The translations under genes and the position numbers were made by a program. From Syntrophaceae bacterium (GTDB lineage Bacteria > Desulfobacterota > Syntrophia > Syntrophales > UBA2192), in NCBI GenBank assembly GCA_013177795.1, contig JABLXY010000004.1, positions 234,001 to 298,000 on the forward strand: a stretch of 64,000 bases of DNA, read 5' to 3'. Under the pieces are notes generated by a model, which was not told the origin of the DNA, made no database searches, and saw only the letters and a list, made by a program, of their open reading frames with translations. The number at the start of each line of letters is the position of its first letter. The stretch's first letter is position 1. Shown in pieces: positions 8,505 through 17,500 of the stretch.

Positions 8505-9368
8505 TCAGCCGAGAATTTTGATTTTGGCGAGAATGTCCGGGCGGGTGATGCCTTGCCCCAGTTCCGACCAGACGAGCCAGCCCGTCTTGAAGCGGGTCTT
8601 CTGCTCGATGGCTTCGGTCTTGAGATTCTCGCGCACCGGCAACTTGCCCACCTCCTCGTCGGGGATGAGCAGCACCTCGTCGATGGCCTGCGCGGCGGTC
8701 AACAGAATGCCGCCGGTCCCGTAGTTCTTGATCACGCCCTTGGCCCGCAGCTCGGCCTTGGTTTCCGGGTCGAGGTTCCAGCCCCGCAGGTCATTGAAAC
8801 GGCGGCCCCGCATGACGATGTACTTCACCGTCAACTCGAGGTCCTCGATGATGGAGATCGCCTCGTTGAGCGCCTCCTCGGTGAGGGTCGCGCCGGTCAC
8901 CTCCACGGTGTTGGCCGCGGGAACCGCCGCCGAAAGCACCGTGATGGTCCGTTTGTCGATCTCCTTGCGGATTTCATCCGCGGCCGCGGTCTGGATGTCC
9001 ATCAGGGTGCCGATGTTGCCGTTCTTGAGCACCGAGACGTCGACCATGGGCGCGGAGTGGATGCGGTTGGTCGGAAACTCCACTTCGTCCTTGCCGACTT
9101 CCTGCTCCTGAGCCTCGCCCTCGGTGGAAATCCAGTAGGCCTTGACCTTGGGCTTCTTCTGATAGAGAGGACGCTCGCCCTTGGGAAGAGTATGCTTGGT
9201 GAGCAGGAGCGAAGAGATTTCCTTGCGTTTGATCTCCTGTTCGATGGGCTCGGCGATGGCCGCGGCCAGCGCGCGCATCCCCTCCGGGGACTCGAGCGCC
9301 TCGGACATCAGGCGCGCCATCGTCTCCATGTATTCTTGGCTGTGCACGTTCATGCGGATCGTCTCCAT
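8505..9368 (-). CDS. Major capsid protein (HK97-type fold likely)
   Basis: The 287-aa product follows the protease-scaffold and decoration genes, the normal place for the capsid subunit. The pattern SAPMVDVSVLKNGNIGTLMDIQTAAADEIRKEID resembles the spine and A-domain region of HK97-type capsids that lack a long delta domain, and TGWLVWSELGQGITRPDILAKI fits the C-terminal strand. GGAGG lies eight bases before the ATG. No N-terminal cleavage site is obvious, so maturation may act only on the scaffold. The family is inferred from position and composition. Confidence 0.82.
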   Translation of the reverse strand: METIRMNVHSQEYMETMARLMSEALESPEGMRALAAAIAEPIEQEIKRKEISSLLLTKHTLPKGERPLYQKKPKVKAYWISTEGEAQEQEVGKDEVEFPTNRIHSAPMVDVSVLKNGNIGTLMDIQTAAADEIRKEIDKRTITVLSAAVPAANTVEVTGATLTEEALNEAISIIEDLELTVKYIVMRGRRFNDLRGWNLDPETKAELRAKGVIKNYGTGGILLTAAQAIDEVLLIPDEEVGKLPVRENLKTEAIEQKTRFKTGWLVWSELGQGITRPDILAKIKILG

Positions 9369-9386
9369 TTCGTTTTCCTCCTTTAA

Positions 9387-9749
9387 TCAGATGAGCAGCC
9401 GGAACTTGATCGTTCCGCCGGAGACGGAGACGGCCCGGGCGATGACTTCTTCGCCCGCCTGCACGCCCGCGGTGAGTTTGCCGTTGGCCGAAACCTTCAG
9501 GTCGTCGCCGGGATTCACGGTCCCTTCGAAGACGTCGGTCTCGTAGACGCCGCCCATGCAGTAGATGCCGGGCATCTCTCCGTTCTTGTAGTCCTTGATC
9601 AGAATGCCGAAGGACTTCGCCGTCGGCGTGGTGTTCACGGCGAAGAGGTCGTTGCCGACGATCCTCACCACCTGGCCGAGTTGGCCGTCGCCCTGCAGGT
9701 AGCCGTCGCCGTAAGCGAGGCCCCGGTGATTGGGATTGATGAAAGCCAT
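9387..9749 (-). CDS. Capsid decoration / head fibre-like protein
   Basis: The product is about 120 aa and begins MAFINPNHRGLAYGDGYLQG. It is Gly-rich and beta-rich, with VYETDVFEGTVNPGDDLKVSANGKL in the middle, as in trimeric head-stabilising proteins and DUF2190-like decoration proteins. The chosen ATG at 9749 has AAGGAGG seven bases upstream; the ATG six bases earlier is too close to that site. It lies between scaffold and capsid genes, the lambda gpD position. Confidence 0.75.
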   Translation of the reverse strand: MAFINPNHRGLAYGDGYLQGDGQLGQVVRIVGNDLFAVNTTPTAKSFGILIKDYKNGEMPGIYCMGGVYETDVFEGTVNPGDDLKVSANGKLTAGVQAGEEVIARAVSVSGGTIKFRLLI

Positions 9750-9765
9750 GGTCATTCCTCCTTTG

Positions 9766-10353
9766 TCAGTTGGTCGAAACCGGTTCGCCGGTCGCGGACG
9801 CCACTCGTTGCCGGTAGGCGGCCATGAAGCCGCTCTTCAGCCGGTCCTCGAGACTCGTCTTCTTGTCTTCGATGTCCTTCGGACGTACGCCCGCATCGCT
9901 GCGCAGGGGCGAATCGTCGCCTGCGCGTGAACCCTTTGCGGTTTCCGCGGGAGCGCCGCGCTCATTGGCGTCCTTGTCGTCGGCGTGGGCGCGAGGACCG
10001 GCCTTGAGCATCCGCTCGAAGGCGGCTTCGCTGGCGGCGAAGGCGTCGTCGGAAAGTCCGGCCAGACGGGTGAGTTCCTGCTCACGCTCCTCGTCGGACT
10101 CGAAGGCCAGACCGTTTTTCTCGATCTTGCGCAGAAGCTTCTGGGCACGGCTCCGGTTCGCGGCGGCCTTCCTCTCAGCTTCCAGTTCCTCGAGCTGCTT
10201 CTGCAGGCCGAGCACCTGCTGCTTGAGTTCCTTGTTCTCCCGCTCCAGTTCCTTGAGGCGGGTCTTGTCATCGGGCGCGGTCCCGCCGCCGTCGTCCTTC
10301 TTCTTGGCGGCTTCCAGCGCTCGTTCCTCGGTTTCCTTGTGTTTCTCGTCCAT
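9766..10353 (-). CDS. Nested in-frame scaffold protein start inside the fusion gene
   Basis: AAGGAGGTCC lies directly upstream of an in-frame ATG at 10353, which would give a free 195-aa scaffold. The product starts MDEKHKETEERALEA, has a strong heptad region (KELERENKELKQQVLGLQKQ) and a low-complexity acidic C-terminus. A nested scaffold reading the end of the protease gene is the known lambda C/Nu3 arrangement. Whether both forms are made here is inferred. Confidence 0.62.
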   Translation of the reverse strand: MDEKHKETEERALEAAKKKDDGGGTAPDDKTRLKELERENKELKQQVLGLQKQLEELEAERKAAANRSRAQKLLRKIEKNGLAFESDEEREQELTRLAGLSDDAFAASEAAFERMLKAGPRAHADDKDANERGAPAETAKGSRAGDDSPLRSDAGVRPKDIEDKKTSLEDRLKSGFMAAYRQRVASATGEPVSTN

Positions 10354-13300
10354 TGTCGGACCTCCTTCAGAGTGGGTTGTCGAACCATCGTTTTCCGCCG
10401 CGGCGACCTTCAGGATGCGGGCGTTCTCGTCCGCGCCTTTGCGGTCGAGGAGCCCGAGCCCGGTGAAGGTGACTCCGTGGAGGATTTCGTAGACGGGCTG
10501 CCCCTGGAGCTCGCCGCCCTTGTTCTTGCGCAGATGGACACAGTAATCGCTCTTCGAGGCGACCCGTTTGCCGCAGACCGAACACTCACCTTCTTCGTAA
10601 TCGCATTCCATGGAGACCTGCGAGATGATCCCTTTGCGGATGAGCTTGTAAGCCAACTGCGCGTGTGGGCTGTCGGAGACATAGAGTTCCCCCGCGCACT
10701 CGATCCGGCCGCCGCTTTCGTCCTCGACGTAATCCGCCCCCACGATGCCGCCGACGATGTCGGTGAAATCCTGGGAATGCTTCAGGTCGATCTTTTTGTT
10801 GACCGCCGACATGTAACGGGCGGCCAGTTCGTCGGGGGTGAAATGGTCGCCGTTCTTGTTCGTGCCGGCCCGGCAGAGAATGAAGGTGAACTGCGGATCG
10901 CCCGCGGCCTGGTCCAATGCCGCCGCCTCGGTCTGGAGCCCGGCGAACGTATCAAGCGACAGCTCCACGGGGAACGAGGTGTGACATGCCGCCGGTGCCC
11001 GCGAATCCGCTTTGGACCGCGCCGCGCCGCGTGATTTGGAGGCGACGAAGAGCAGCTCTCGGGCGTGTTTGCCTTCCCGGCCGATGTCCTTGGCGATGTT
11101 GTAGTCCACTTCCATGCCGCGGACTCGGACCAGACCGTAGTGTTGGGCGAAGATTTCCTTGATTTCCTCCTCCCGCGGGTAAGCCCGGTCGCGGTATGAC
11201 AGGAGCACCGTGCCGTACTTGCCGCGGGCGTCGGCTGCCATTGTTTCCATCAGGGAACGGATCGATTCCTTGGTGTAGCGTGTCCGGGACGGGTAATTGC
11301 GGCGGGGATTGTCCTGGAGTTCCTTGTCCGCCCAGCGGGTCATGAGCCCTTCGATGAAATGCAGGGAATCCTCGTAGTCGTTGCTGCCGAACTCGGTGAC
11401 GTAGGGTGGGTCCAGGTACAGAACGTCCGCGCCGAACCGACGGACAGCTTCGGCCGCGTCCAGGTTGAACGCCTTGCACTCCTTGCCGTTGTCGAAGACC
11501 AGCCGGTTGAGCTGGCCCACCGAGCGTCGGAACGACTCGATGAACTTGGACAGCGGCGGATTGGAGAGCTGGGATTGCTCCAGGCTGGCATCCGTGTCGA
11601 GATCGGCCCGGCGGTGCATCTTGGACCGCGAGAACTGACCAAAGGCGCTCTTGGCCTTCACGGTGGTACCGAGCGCGGCCAGCGCCAGATCTTTCTTGTA
11701 GCCGTGAAGCTTCTGGATGTTCGCCCAGACCTGGTCGAGCCAACGGAGTACCGGCTTGGTGTAGTAGTAGCCGTAGAAGTGATCGACGATAAACGTGCCC
11801 GCGTCCGCATTGGGGGCGAGGATTCGATCCACGTCCTCGTCGCTCAGAGTCTCGCTGGAGTTCTCCACCACGGCCCGCGCCAGATGGTGGGGATACCGCA
11901 GGAGATCGTTGGCGATGACTTTCAGACCTTTGCGTTTGAAGTGATAGGCGACGTTGGCCCCGCCTGAAAAAGCATCGAGGATGCTCTCCGCGTCCTTGGG
12001 GACATGGCTTTCGATCCAACCGAGCATCAAGTATTTGCTGCCCATGAAACCGGTGACGCGGACTGATTCCGCTTTCCCGGCCTGGCAGCTCAGGAGGTCC
12101 AGCGATTCTCCCAGCGGAGCGTCCGCCAGAGCGATCAGATTCTCCTCCACTCGCAGGGCGGCATCCACGGCCCGTCCGGCCTCGTGCTTGTCGATCCACT
12201 CCTTGGCTTTTTCCATGGTCCAGCCGTCCGGGTTCTTCTCCGTCTTGCGGACGAACCGGTAGGCCTGCAGCACCATGGAACGCGGATTTCCGCCATCGGG
12301 CACGAACTCCTTTTTCAAGCGTCCGATGATGATCGCAACGCCGTCGACGCCATCCAGGGGCTTGCGGCGGAAGCTGTCGGGTTCGAACTCGTCCGGGTTA
12401 CGGACGCGGTAGCGGATCTCGTTCTCGGTTTCCTCCCAGACGGCCTCGGCGCTCAGTTCGTCCTGTGTGGACGCCTTGGCGGATCGCTCCGCGCCCTCGG
12501 CCCTGCGGCAGATGAACAGACGTTCCTTGGCGTGGGACGCCTCGCCGTGCCGGGATGTGATGGCGTAATGGTGATCGTGGGAGCGCATCGACGAATCCCG
12601 TCCCAGGGAGGCGATGATCCGCCGCATCTCCGATTCGTTCGGATAGGCGTGGTCGCGGTATGAAATCAGCCAGTGCGGGATATGCTTGGCGTTTCCGAGG
12701 AAGGACTCGAAGAACTCCGCGGCGTTGGCGCGGGTCACGGTCTTATGGTCGGTCTCGTAGTGCTTGGTCTTGGAGTCCTCGACGAGGGTCAGCCCCTCCC
12801 AATAGGTCATCAGCCCTTCCACGAAGTGGTAGGATTTTTCGTAGTTGGTGGTCGAAAACTCCGTGGCGTAGGGCGGATCGAAATAGGCCAGGTCGGCCTT
12901 GGCCTCCGGCAGGAAATCGTTGATGTCCTTGCGGAATGCCTTGCACTCCTTGCCGTTGTCGAAAACGAGGGCGTTGATGCGTGCCACGTTCTTGCGCAGC
13001 CGCTCCTTGAATTCCTCCGGAGTGTCCTCGCGCTTGCCGTAGCGAGTCGACGACGAGAAATGTCCGAAGCCGCCCTTGCCGGACATGCAGGTCTTTCCCA
13101 GGGCGAAGAGAGCGATGTCTTTCTTGAAACCCGAGAGTTTGTCGATGTTCGACCGGATCGTGTCGATCAGACCGTGGACGCCCTTGGCGAAGAAGATGCC
13201 CTTGAAGTTGTCCCGGACGAAGGTTCCGGCCTTCGCGTTGTCCGCGAGTAGCGCCTCCAGGTCCTCATCGGAGAGACGCACCTTGTCGTTCTCGATGATC

Positions 13301-13626
13301 GCCCGGGCCGCGTGGTGGCAGTAGCGCAGCCGGTCGTTGGCCAGGACCCGCAGGCCCTTGGTCTTGTACATGTAGGCCACGACAGCCGAGCCGGAAAACG
13401 CGTCGACGACGGATTCCACGCCGTCCGGGGTGTGCTTCCAAATCCAATCCACCAGCTTCTGCTTCGAGCCGATGTAGTTGGTGATGTACTTGGGCCGCTG
13501 TTCCGGCGACGGCTCCTCGGCAGCCGCCTCGGCCTGGGCCTCGAGCGCTTCGAAGTCCAGGTCAAGGGCGGCGTCCGTTTCGAGGAGGAACGCCAGCCGG
13601 TCACGGTCGGTTGCGAAAAGCTCCAT
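9766..13626 (-). CDS. Fused double Dam-type methyltransferase, prohead protease and scaffold
   Basis: The frame is open for 1286 codons. Residues about 47-375 form a D12/Dam-class N6-adenine methyltransferase with YIGSKQK (51), DAFSGSAVV (75) and DPPY (250). Residues 400-480 hold a domain with RYRVRNPDEFEPDSFRR. Residues 524-865 form a second methyltransferase with FMGSKY (527), DAFSGG (551) and DPPY (739). Residues about 890-1075 look like a prohead protease, with HSQD (950), a Cys/His knuckle (C1015, C1018, C1029, H1031) and a conserved VTFTGLGLL end. Residues 1092-1286 are a coiled-coil scaffold. GGAGA lies before the ATG. The gene sits upstream of the decoration and capsid genes. Methylation and protease activity are inferred from motifs. 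The fusion is unusual. Confidence 0.87.
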   Translation of the reverse strand: MELFATDRDRLAFLLETDAALDLDFEALEAQAEAAAEEPSPEQRPKYITNYIGSKQKLVDWIWKHTPDGVESVVDAFSGSAVVAYMYKTKGLRVLANDRLRYCHHAARAIIENDKVRLSDEDLEALLADNAKAGTFVRDNFKGIFFAKGVHGLIDTIRSNIDKLSGFKKDIALFALGKTCMSGKGGFGHFSSSTRYGKREDTPEEFKERLRKNVARINALVFDNGKECKAFRKDINDFLPEAKADLAYFDPPYATEFSTTNYEKSYHFVEGLMTYWEGLTLVEDSKTKHYETDHKTVTRANAAEFFESFLGNAKHIPHWLISYRDHAYPNESEMRRIIASLGRDSSMRSHDHHYAITSRHGEASHAKERLFICRRAEGAERSAKASTQDELSAEAVWEETENEIRYRVRNPDEFEPDSFRRKPLDGVDGVAIIIGRLKKEFVPDGGNPRSMVLQAYRFVRKTEKNPDGWTMEKAKEWIDKHEAGRAVDAALRVEENLIALADAPLGESLDLLSCQAGKAESVRVTGFMGSKYLMLGWIESHVPKDAESILDAFSGGANVAYHFKRKGLKVIANDLLRYPHHLARAVVENSSETLSDEDVDRILAPNADAGTFIVDHFYGYYYTKPVLRWLDQVWANIQKLHGYKKDLALAALGTTVKAKSAFGQFSRSKMHRRADLDTDASLEQSQLSNPPLSKFIESFRRSVGQLNRLVFDNGKECKAFNLDAAEAVRRFGADVLYLDPPYVTEFGSNDYEDSLHFIEGLMTRWADKELQDNPRRNYPSRTRYTKESIRSLMETMAADARGKYGTVLLSYRDRAYPREEEIKEIFAQHYGLVRVRGMEVDYNIAKDIGREGKHARELLFVASKSRGAARSKADSRAPAACHTSFPVELSLDTFAGLQTEAAALDQAAGDPQFTFILCRAGTNKNGDHFTPDELAARYMSAVNKKIDLKHSQDFTDIVGGIVGADYVEDESGGRIECAGELYVSDSPHAQLAYKLIRKGIISQVSMECDYEEGECSVCGKRVASKSDYCVHLRKNKGGELQGQPVYEILHGVTFTGLGLLDRKGADENARILKVAAAENDGSTTHSEGGPTMDEKHKETEERALEAAKKKDDGGGTAPDDKTRLKELERENKELKQQVLGLQKQLEELEAERKAAANRSRAQKLLRKIEKNGLAFESDEEREQELTRLAGLSDDAFAASEAAFERMLKAGPRAHADDKDANERGAPAETAKGSRAGDDSPLRSDAGVRPKDIEDKKTSLEDRLKSGFMAAYRQRVASATGEPVSTN

Positions 13627-13730
13627 TCGGTTCTCCGGTCATGTCGCGACAAATCCGGTTGATGCCGGTGAGCGGTCGGCCCGTGCCCGGGACGAACCCC
13701 GAACTCAGGCCGAGAGCCCTGTCGCTTGGA

Positions 13731-13760
13731 TACCTACCGGAGACCGTTGAAAAGTGTCGG
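13731..13760 (-). promoter_or_regulatory. Sigma-regulon motif copy 2 (upstream of head maturation genes)
   Basis: CCGAC, 13 bases, CTCCGGTAGGTA, then TCC. It is eight bases after the stop of the 114-aa gene and 104 bases before the start of the methyltransferase-protease gene. All 17 defined positions match the consensus. Confidence 0.75.
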
Positions 13761-13768
13761 AGGGGGAA

Positions 13769-14113
13769 TCAGGAGATGCGGCCCGACTTGATCCGGTCGA
13801 TAACCGACCGGGCGCAAGATTCGGTGGACGGGTATTCGTCGGTTTGGATAAAGGGACCGCGCATGCCGCGGTATTGGGAAAGGGTGCCCTGGTGGTAAGC
13901 CAGAAAATCGTCGGGCAGGCTGCGAACACCTTGTTCCACCAGCCGGTTGACCACCCACTGAGCATCTTCCTCGGCGTCGGAATTCCCTGGCAGGAACTCG
14001 ATCACCAGATCCAAACCCGGTCCCGGGCCCTGGACCCAGACGCCAATGGGTTCGTAGCGCGGGTTACGGATCTGGTCGCGGAGCACGTATTCGATCATAT
14101 ACCTGAGCTTCAT
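13769..14113 (-). CDS. Small phage protein of unknown function
   Basis: The 114-aa product begins MKLRYMIEYVLRDQIRNP. The ATG at 14113 overlaps the preceding stop (ATGA) and has GGAGG seven bases upstream; an ATG two codons earlier is too close to that site. The protein looks globular, with alternating strands and helices (GLDLVIEFLPGNSDAEEDA). It is in the block between the MuF protein and the protease fusion. I do not recognise a family. Confidence 0.68.
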   Translation of the reverse strand: MKLRYMIEYVLRDQIRNPRYEPIGVWVQGPGPGLDLVIEFLPGNSDAEEDAQWVVNRLVEQGVRSLPDDFLAYHQGTLSQYRGMRGPFIQTDEYPSTESCARSVIDRIKSGRIS

Positions 14114-14580
14114 TCCCATTCCTCCGCAATGCGGGTGTGCTCGTTCAGAAGCTCCGCGTCGATCCGTTCGAATCGGTCCTGGTTTCCGGCCTTATAGTCT
14201 CGCCAGTGCTTCCAGTCCGCCGCCTGGTTGGGTTCCTGGTCAGGGAAGATGAGCTCGATGTGGAACCTGCGATCCCGATCATCGAGCAGATCGAGCAGGT
14301 AGGTGTCGTCCTGCGACCAGGAGACGACCTTGATGGTGTGGGCGTGCTGGAAGCCCTCGTCGTATCCGGAGAGCCGGATGAGAAGCCAGAAATCGACACG
14401 CGTCACCTCGCCCCCGGCGTCGAATTGCGGGGCCACGCGGGTCACGGTGAACCCGTCCACGATGCCGACCCGGACCGGCGTCCGGCCTTTCTCCGCCAGC
14501 GTCATCCAGGAGCCTCTGGTGTTGAACGGCTCGAAGAGCGCCTGCAGACGGGCTTTTTCTTTTTCGATGAACTCTTTCAT
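14110..14580 (-). CDS. Small phage protein with alpha/beta profile, unknown
   Basis: The 156-aa product begins MKEFIEKEKARLQALFEPFN, a helix, followed by a beta-rich middle (VRVGIVDGFTVTRVAPQF) and a charged C-terminal region rich in Asp, Arg and Trp (DWKHWRDYKAGNQDRFERID). GAGGTGAGC precedes the ATG at 14580, two bases after the stop of the MuF gene, so it is co-translated with it. It might be an accessory or immunity partner of the MuF C-terminal domain, since such partners often sit next to the effector gene; this is speculation. Confidence 0.65.
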   Translation of the reverse strand: MKEFIEKEKARLQALFEPFNTRGSWMTLAEKGRTPVRVGIVDGFTVTRVAPQFDAGGEVTRVDFWLLIRLSGYDEGFQHAHTIKVVSWSQDDTYLLDLLDDRDRRFHIELIFPDQEPNQAADWKHWRDYKAGNQDRFERIDAELLNEHTRIAEEWE

Positions 14581-14582
14581 GC

Positions 14583-17500
14583 TCACCTCACCAGCACGAT
14601 GTCCTCGACCTTGCGGCCGTCGGGCAGCTTCATGATTTTGCGGTTGTGGAAGACCTCTATCAGTCGTTGTTTTTCCCGCTCGCTTCCGACCACGATCACG
14701 TCGATGTTGTCCAGCAGGGTCACCGAGTACTTGAAGATCGTCTCGTTGCCGCCTCGTCGGGCGAACTGTTTCCACTCCTCTGGCGTGCTCCCCCGGTGGT
14801 TCGAGACGTATTCGTCCCTCACTCGTCCGAAGGCGTCGTGGTCGTAGCTGATGGCGTCCATGCGCCGGAGCATTCGCTTCTTGAAGTAGAGCCCCGTGTC
14901 GGACGATCCTCCGGCCGTCGGGAGCTTCTTGATCCGGGTGAAGAAATAGCTCGCGCCGCCGGTGTCCATGTCCGCTTCCGGCGACATCCCGCCCACCGGC
15001 ACACCGGCGCGCAGCTTCTCGACCGTGCTTACCATGGCTCCGTTGTTTCCCAGCGCCGCGTCGATGAACGACGCCACGTCTTCGCCGTTGGTCAAACGGT
15101 GGTGAAGGCCGTATCCCTTCATCTGCTTCTCGATGTCCGCGTCGGAAATGTCGAAGCGGTATTGATGCCTGTAGCCGGCGCGCTTGGCGGGGTCCTTGAA
15201 GGCAGCCTGGTATTCGCCCATTGGGTCGTAGCCCGGCATGCGGGTGATATCTTTCACTCCGAGCCGTTTTTCCCAGAAGCCGCGTATCTCCCGGACCCGT
15301 TCCTCCTTGCCCGCAGCCCGGCGGTCCAGCTCCTCGACCAGCCGCTTGTAGTCCGGCTCTCGGTCCACCTTGGCGAGGTATGCTTGCTTGTGAAGATAGA
15401 GAAGTTCGGCGTCCTGCGGCGTGGCCGCACCTGCCTTGATGCCCAGCGATTCCATACGTTCCATGGCCCGCTCGAGGCTCTTGGCGTCAGGTCTGTCCGG
15501 AAGGACCAGCTCGAACTCGCCCTGCTGGGCATAGAGGTTCTTGTCCGACCACGGGCGGTAGACTGCGCGCGTGCCGTCGCCGAAGTCGATTTCGTATTGC
15601 TCGCCGGCCTTCATGCCGCGGCCGCGAAAGAGCGCGGAATTGTCCGCCGCCTCGTTCACGACAACGAGTTCGCCGTTTTTGATCTCCCGTTTGGCCTGAA
15701 GCACCTTCGTCCGGCGCACGGTGAAGGGAGCCTCCTTGGGTTTCTTTTCCATCGCGGCGTGTTTCTTAAGATACGCATCGAACCGTCCGGCGACCGGTTT
15801 GTGTTCACGGGCGGCTTCCTGGACCTTCTCGATCCAGTCGATGTAGCTTCGGGCCATGGCCCGTTCGTCCGGGTCGGTCGAGTCAGCCAGACGTCTCAGC
15901 GCCTTCAGGTGGTCTGTAGCCTTCTTGAGTGTCCCCTGGTTGTACTGTTGGTCCGTGGCATGGTGGTTGACCGTTTTCACCGCGGACAATATGTCCTGCG
16001 CGAAAACGTCCTGCGGCAGCGCCTCACCCACCCGGACGGCGGTGGTGTCGACACCGGCCTTGCGCAGCGCGTCCAGGAGCTTTCCCTCCGCTTCGGGTCG
16101 AACCTTCATCTTGACCACGGTCCGCTGCTTTCCCTTCAATGTCTCGACAAAGATTAGGGCGTTCTGGTCCTCGATGTCGTCCTCATCGAAGGGCAGGACC
16201 TTCCCCTGCCAACCGAGCGAACGGACCTCCTCAAGAAGCGCCTCTTCGGTCGGACCCAGACGTGTCTTCGGCAGCGCATCCAACACATCCTCGAAACGGA
16301 AGTCCCGACGGCCCAACACATCCGCATAGAAACCTTCGAAATCGCGCCGAAGGTTCCGCTTCCGCGCCAGTGCGGTGTCGTAGAAAGCCTGCTTCCGGGA
16401 CTCGTCCCCTCCGAATCGTCCTTCAGCATAGGGACGCAGAATAGCCAGATAATCCTCGTCGGCGACCTTCTCCACTTCGCGGATGTAGCGCAGGGTCGCC
16501 GCGGGATCGATCTTGACCTTGCCTTCCTTGGCGGTGCGGAAAACCGTATTGTAGAAAGGCTCTTGTTCGCCGTACTTGGCGTTAGGGTGATAGTCGACGG
16601 CCAGGCGGTCCTCACCCAGGTATTTGAAGATCTGCCCCTTGTCGATGCCGTAGACCTTCCCGTCACGACCCCGCAGGAATTGCTTGGCGTGGCCGTCGTG
16701 ATTGGAAATCAGCCAGTCGACGACGTGCTCCCGCTGAATTTGCTCGATGTCGAGGGTGGTGAGGTCTGCGAGGTCCAATCCGGCGAAGTCGAAGCGATCC
16801 TTCAGGTCGGTCCGCCACTTCTGGATAGAGCCGAGTCGTCCGTTCAGACGGATGGTGCGGACCTCCACGGCGTCCGGATCGATGAGGCGTCCGATCTTGT
16901 AAGCGGCTTCCTCTCCATAGGCGATGAACTCATCGCCACCGCGTTCCACCGGCTTGAAGAGCCAGCGGTCGCCCGCTTCATCGGTCCAGAACTCCTTGCT
17001 GTGCGCGCCGCCGACCTGGGCCTTGCCCGCGGGCTTGAAGTTCCCCGACTTGCCCTTGGCGATCCACGCCGCGTCCGTCTCCTCGAACTGAGCGCCTTTC
17101 TTGGTGAAAACCGGCGGGGACGGCTGCGTCGGTTTCGGAGTCGGCGCGGGTTTCGCAGGTTCAGGCGCGGCGACTTTCTTTTTGCCGCCGTGCTTTTCCA
17201 GCCAGGCTACGTGCTTCGTTTCGATGCCGGCCTTGGCGGCCTCGATCTTGGCGGGATCGGTCTCCGTGAACAACGAGACCAGTTCATCCTTGTTCGCCCA
17301 CTGCCAATGCTTGACCTTGGTGTCCTTGGCCAGGGTCTTGAGGTCGCCGACCTTCATGGACGCGACTTGGTCCTGAAAAAGTTTTTTCTTGAAAGCGAGC
17401 TCTTTGGCGTGTCCTTCGAGTATCTCCTGCGGCAGAGCGGGCGAAGCCGCGAGCGCCGATTCCGCATCTTTCACCGCCGAAAGAAAGTCGGCGTATCCTG

